Assembly: GCF_003253735.1 (NCBI RefSeq) | Contig: NZ_QKYW01000003.1 | Coordinates: 248,001-312,000, forward strand | Reading direction: 5' to 3' | DNA: 64,000 bases | Source: Pseudomonas sp. URMO17WK12:I2 | GTDB taxonomy: Bacteria; Pseudomonadota; Gammaproteobacteria; Pseudomonadales; Pseudomonadaceae | Part shown: positions 61,227-64,000 of the stretch, in pieces | Layout of the letters: each line of letters opens with the position of its first letter | Numbering within the stretch: the first letter of the stretch is position 1 | Notes under the pieces: generated by a model | What the model saw: only the letters and a program-made list of their open reading frames with translations | What the model was told of the DNA's origin: nothing | Database searches by the model: none | Translations under genes and position numbers: made by a program

Positions 61227-62603
61227 CTAGAGAATCAGGCTGCCAATCACCGCCAGGATGAAGGCGATGCCGCCGAGCAGCGTTTCCATCACCGTCCAGG
61301 TTTTCAGCGTGGTCTTCTCGTCCATTTCCAGGAAACGGCTGACCAGCCAGAAGCCCGAGTCGTTGACGTGGGACAGTACCGTTGCGCCACCGGCGATGGC
61401 GACCACGATAAAGCACAGATCGAACTCGCTGAGGCCTGCGGTGGCCGCAACCATCGGCGCCACCAAGGCTGCCGTGGTGGTCAGGGCGACGGTTGCCGAT
61501 CCCTGCGCTACGCGCAGCGCCGCGGAGATCACGAAGGCCGCGACAATGACCGGCATACCGGTATCCGAGAGTGTGTCCGCCAGGGCGTCACCAATGCCGC
61601 TGGTGCGCAGCACACCGCCGAACATGCCCCCTGCCCCGGTAACCAGAATGATCGAGCAAATCGGGCCGAGCGCACCATCACAGACTTTCTCGAGGTGCTT
61701 GCCGCTGTGCCTGCCGCTGAAGGCGATCAGCGCGAACAGTACGGTAATCAGCAGCGCCACCGGGGTTTTACCGAGCATGCGCAGGAACTGCACCCAGTTG
61801 CTGCCGCCATCCACCGCGCCCATGACGGTCAGCGTGTTGAGGCCGGTATCCAGGAAAATCAGCGCCAGCGGCAGCAGGAGAATGGTCAACACCAGTGAGA
61901 ACCGCGGCGGTGTCACGTTTTCGTCGCGCGGTACATCGGTCAGGAAGCTGGCCGGCAGCTTGAGGTCGAAGCGTTTGCCGGCCCACTTGCCGAACACATA
62001 GCCGCCAAAGTACCAGGTAGGCAAGGCAATCACGGCGCCGACCAGCACCAGCAGGCCAATGTTGGCCCCCAGCAATTCTGCTGCCGCAACCGGGCCGGGA
62101 TGTGGCGGAACCAGCGCATGCATGGCGGCGAAGGCGCCTGCGGCAGGTAGTGCGTAGGTCAGCGTCGAGCCGCCAAAACGTTTGGCCACGCTGAAGATGA
62201 TCGGCAGCATGACCACCAGGCCAGCGTCGAAGAAGATCGGAAAGCCGAACAGCAACGAGGCCACGCCCAATGCGAATGGCGCCCGCTGTTCACCGAACTT
62301 GTTGATCAGGGTGTCGGCCAGCACCTGGGCGCCGCCGGTGATTTCCAGCAGGCGGCCGATCATCGCGCCAAGGCCAACCAGCAGGGCCACCGCCGCGAGC
62401 GTGGTGCCGAAGCCGCCGAGCAGTGTCGGCACGATCTTGTCGAAGGGAATCTGCGTCGCCAGCGCCGTGAAGATGCTCACCAGCACCAGGGCCAGAAAGG
62501 CATGCAGGCGGAAGCGGATGATCATCAGCAACAGCAGCAGGACGGCGCCGGCAGCGATGGACAGCAGTGGCCCGGCGCCAAGGGTGGTGGTCACCTCATT
62601 CAT
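61227..62603 (-). CDS. gntP: GntP-family gluconate permease
   Basis: A 458-residue secondary transporter with about 12-14 helices that imports gluconate with protons. LVGLGAMIGRLLEITGGAQV, FGFPIFFDAGLVVMLPIIFS, AMHALVPPHPGPVAAAELLG and the late SHVNDSGFWLVSRFLEMDEK are GntP hallmarks. GAGGAGGG precedes the ATG. It is downstream of gntK by 125 bp and probably co-transcribed. Confidence 0.93.
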   Translation of the reverse strand: MNEVTTTLGAGPLLSIAAGAVLLLLLMIIRFRLHAFLALVLVSIFTALATQIPFDKIVPTLLGGFGTTLAAVALLVGLGAMIGRLLEITGGAQVLADTLINKFGEQRAPFALGVASLLFGFPIFFDAGLVVMLPIIFSVAKRFGGSTLTYALPAAGAFAAMHALVPPHPGPVAAAELLGANIGLLVLVGAVIALPTWYFGGYVFGKWAGKRFDLKLPASFLTDVPRDENVTPPRFSLVLTILLLPLALIFLDTGLNTLTVMGAVDGGSNWVQFLRMLGKTPVALLITVLFALIAFSGRHSGKHLEKVCDGALGPICSIILVTGAGGMFGGVLRTSGIGDALADTLSDTGMPVIVAAFVISAALRVAQGSATVALTTTAALVAPMVAATAGLSEFDLCFIVVAIAGGATVLSHVNDSGFWLVSRFLEMDEKTTLKTWTVMETLLGGIAFILAVIGSLIL

Positions 62604-62728
62604 GGTGAGCGCCCTCCTCTATGCCTGCTGCCGGGTGATCAAAGGGGGTGCGGTACAGCTCAGCCCGATGTTTGGTATTCATGTCGCCTCCACTTGTCTT
62701 TGTTATGGGAGATGCATGGGGTGCACGG

Positions 62729-63250
62729 TTAACGAGCGTCGTTGGCCCGCCACCAGTCAGCGGCCTTGCGGCCAAGGGTATCGATGGGTTGCGTGGCATC
62801 CAGCGCCAGCGTGGAAGGCTCGCCATGGGGCGGTTCCAGAGTGGCGAACTGGCTGTCGATAAGGCTGGCCGGCATGAAGTGACCGGGGCGATTGCCGACG
62901 CGTTGCGCCGCCTCTTCGCGGGACAGCTCGAGAAACACGAAGCCCAGGCCGGGCACGGCTTCGCGCAGCCGGTCGCGGTATTTGCGCTTGAGCGACGAGC
63001 AGGTCAGTACCGGGTGGGCGTGGGTTTCCAGCGCGCTGACCAGCTCCTGACCCAGGCGGGCCAGCCAATCGGCACGGTCGTCGTCATTGAGGGGAATCCC
63101 GGCGCTCATCTTCTCGATGTTGGCGGGCGGATGAAACTGGTCACCTTCGATCAGGTAACCGCCGACATGATTGGCGATAGATTCTCCGACGCAGCTCTTG
63201 CCACACCCGGACACGCCCATGACGACCACTGCGGTTATCGGTTTACTCAT
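62729..63250 (-). CDS. gntK: Gluconokinase
   Basis: A 173-residue thermoresistant-type gluconokinase that phosphorylates gluconate to 6-phosphogluconate for the Entner-Doudoroff route. P-loop GVSGCGKSCVGE (about 12-23), EGDQFHPPANIEKMSAGIPL, DWLARLG, CSSLKRKYRDRLRE and GHFMPASLIDSQFATLEPP are typical. ATG 63250 has CTGGAG upstream; longer frame residues are off-family. Confidence 0.95.
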   Translation of the reverse strand: MSKPITAVVVMGVSGCGKSCVGESIANHVGGYLIEGDQFHPPANIEKMSAGIPLNDDDRADWLARLGQELVSALETHAHPVLTCSSLKRKYRDRLREAVPGLGFVFLELSREEAAQRVGNRPGHFMPASLIDSQFATLEPPHGEPSTLALDATQPIDTLGRKAADWWRANDAR

Positions 63251-63271
63251 CGTGCAACTCCAGCAGAAGAC

Positions 63272-63285
63272 AGCGCTATCTTTGG
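63272..63285 (-). promoter_or_regulatory. GntR-like operator, gntK side
   Basis: On the minus strand CCAAAGATAGCGCT matches AC-N-AAG-N-TAGCGCT, the pattern I recall for Pseudomonas GntR, at all but the first base. It lies 21 nt upstream of the gntK ATG. A second copy is at 63398. Confidence 0.6.
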
Positions 63286-63397
63286 CGGATAAGATCTGTG
63301 CAAGACAGCGGCTTCGAATGTTGTAACTGTTATATTGCCGGTTACTGCTGCTCCAGGCTTGAGAGCGCAAGGTGCTCAATTGCCAAGCCCTCGAGAC

Positions 63398-63411
63398 AGC
63401 GCTACCTTACC
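63398..63411 (-). promoter_or_regulatory. GntR-like operator, gntR side
   Basis: GGTAAGGTAGCGCT on the minus strand shares AAG-N-TAGCGCT with the first site, and both are preceded on the plus strand by GACAGCGCTA. It is 32 nt before the gntR ATG, which suits autoregulation. Confidence 0.55.
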
Positions 63412-63443
63412 CAGCAATTCCGGCCGATGACAACCCCCTGGCG

Positions 63444-64000
63444 ATGAAATCTCCGACGCAAAGCAACTCCCGTACCCTAGGCATGCCGACCCTGGCAGAG
63501 GTCGCCGAACGCGCAGGGGTATCGACCATCACGGCTTCGCGGGCACTGCGCGGCGTGGCCACGGTAGGCGCCGATCTCGCCGAGCGCGTGCGCAGGGCTG
63601 CCGATGAGCTGGGTTATGTGGCCAACCCGGCGGCCCGCATGCTGGCCTCGGCCCGTAGCACCTCGGTAGTGGTGTTGATTCCGTCGCTGTCCAACCAGTT
63701 GTTCATCGAGCCGCTGGACGCCATCCACGAGGTGATGCGGCCACGCGGTATCGAGGTATTGATCGGCGATTACCACTATTGCCGCGACGAGGAAGAGCGA
63801 CTGGTACGCAACTACCTGCCGTACCGGCCAATGGGCATGCTGCTGACCGGTTTCGACCGTACCGAAGGCACGCGACACCTGCTCAACGCCAGCCGTATTC
63901 CCTGCGTGCACATGATGGAGTTGAGCGATGCGCCGGGTATTGCCAGCGTTGGGTTTTCCCAGCAGGCCGCAGGCGAAGCTGCCGCCGCACACCTGTTGCA
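63444..64000 (+). CDS. gntR: LacI-family gluconate-utilisation repressor GntR, 3' end cut off
   Basis: The frame opens at ATG 63444 and runs off the window after about 185 codons. The LacI helix-turn-helix TLAEVAERAGVSTITASRAL (about 16-35) and hinge ELGYVANPAARMLAS are clear, then the ligand-binding core starts (VVVLIPSLSNQLFIEPLDAI). It represses gntK-gntP until gluconate or 6-phosphogluconate binds. It is divergent from gntK, which supports this identity. Confidence 0.9.
   Translation, partial: MKSPTQSNSRTLGMPTLAEVAERAGVSTITASRALRGVATVGADLAERVRRAADELGYVANPAARMLASARSTSVVVLIPSLSNQLFIEPLDAIHEVMRPRGIEVLIGDYHYCRDEEERLVRNYLPYRPMGMLLTGFDRTEGTRHLLNASRIPCVHMMELSDAPGIASVGFSQQAAGEAAAAHLL

Noticed and set aside
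1..64000. tRNA, rRNA, CRISPR arrays, prophage or integrative element ends
   Set aside because: No cloverleaf-like or rRNA sequence, regular spacer-repeat series, phage structural genes, integrase or transposase was seen on reading through the window; a covariance-model search was not possible.

Overview
The window looks like chromosome of a gammaproteobacterium, most probably a yellow-pigmented Pseudomonas. The reasons are high-GC coding sequence, a Pseudomonas-type GalU, REP-like repeats, the sbp-cysTW and gntR/gntK/gntP arrangements, and a complete zeaxanthin-glucoside carotenoid cluster. The species is an inference. I saw no rRNA, tRNA, CRISPR array, prophage or intact insertion sequence.

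Layout. 1-260: start of a formate/nitrite-transporter-family gene. 518-3485: sulfate uptake genes sbp, cysT, cysW, without the usual cysA. 3536-6828: UbiM-like flavin hydroxylase, a small hypothetical, a CinA-domain amidase-like gene, galU and its terminator. 7038-14589: carotenoid cluster crtZ / crtB-crtI-crtY-crtX-fni / crtE, with a divergent fni-crtE promoter region carrying tandem 11-bp boxes like those of B12/light repressors. 15261-23745: iron island ordered like fecIRABCDE, ending in fhuF. 23807-27033: MlaA lipoprotein, a small gene and an OmpR/EnvZ-type two-component pair.

27196-42871 is the least familiar part. A 12-gene minus-strand operon joins a zinc/manganese-type ABC importer (with two binding proteins, one lacking the metal ligands) to DUF4198, DUF6162, two DUF6644-like membrane proteins, a secreted alpha/beta hydrolase and two small secreted proteins. 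An outer-membrane barrel gene is divergent from it. Beyond lie cytochrome b561, aldehyde dehydrogenase, a class III aminotransferase and an AraC-family regulator. A 15-bp motif TGC(C/T)-N6-GGATA occurs upstream of the operon, the barrel gene and the aminotransferase gene, each time 63-68 nt before the start codon and pointing at the gene. I infer one regulon controlled by the AraC-type protein.

42957-51471: xth, an MmgE/PrpD - flavin monooxygenase - polar-amino-acid-type ABC operon of unknown substrate, a secreted hypothetical, a GNAT-Rnk fusion and a small hypothetical. 51567-58213: a two-gene operon of an M48-type metallopeptidase and an 1818-residue DUF4011-helicase-nuclease-WGR protein that resembles the Hhe anti-phage protein; this is a candidate defence module. 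58670-61016: hybrid histidine kinase divergent from a LuxR-type response regulator. 61227-64000: gluconate permease, gluconokinase and the divergent LacI-type regulator (cut by the window end), with two copies of a GntR-like operator between the last two.

Pfam/DUF names are assigned from recalled family features, since no search was possible.
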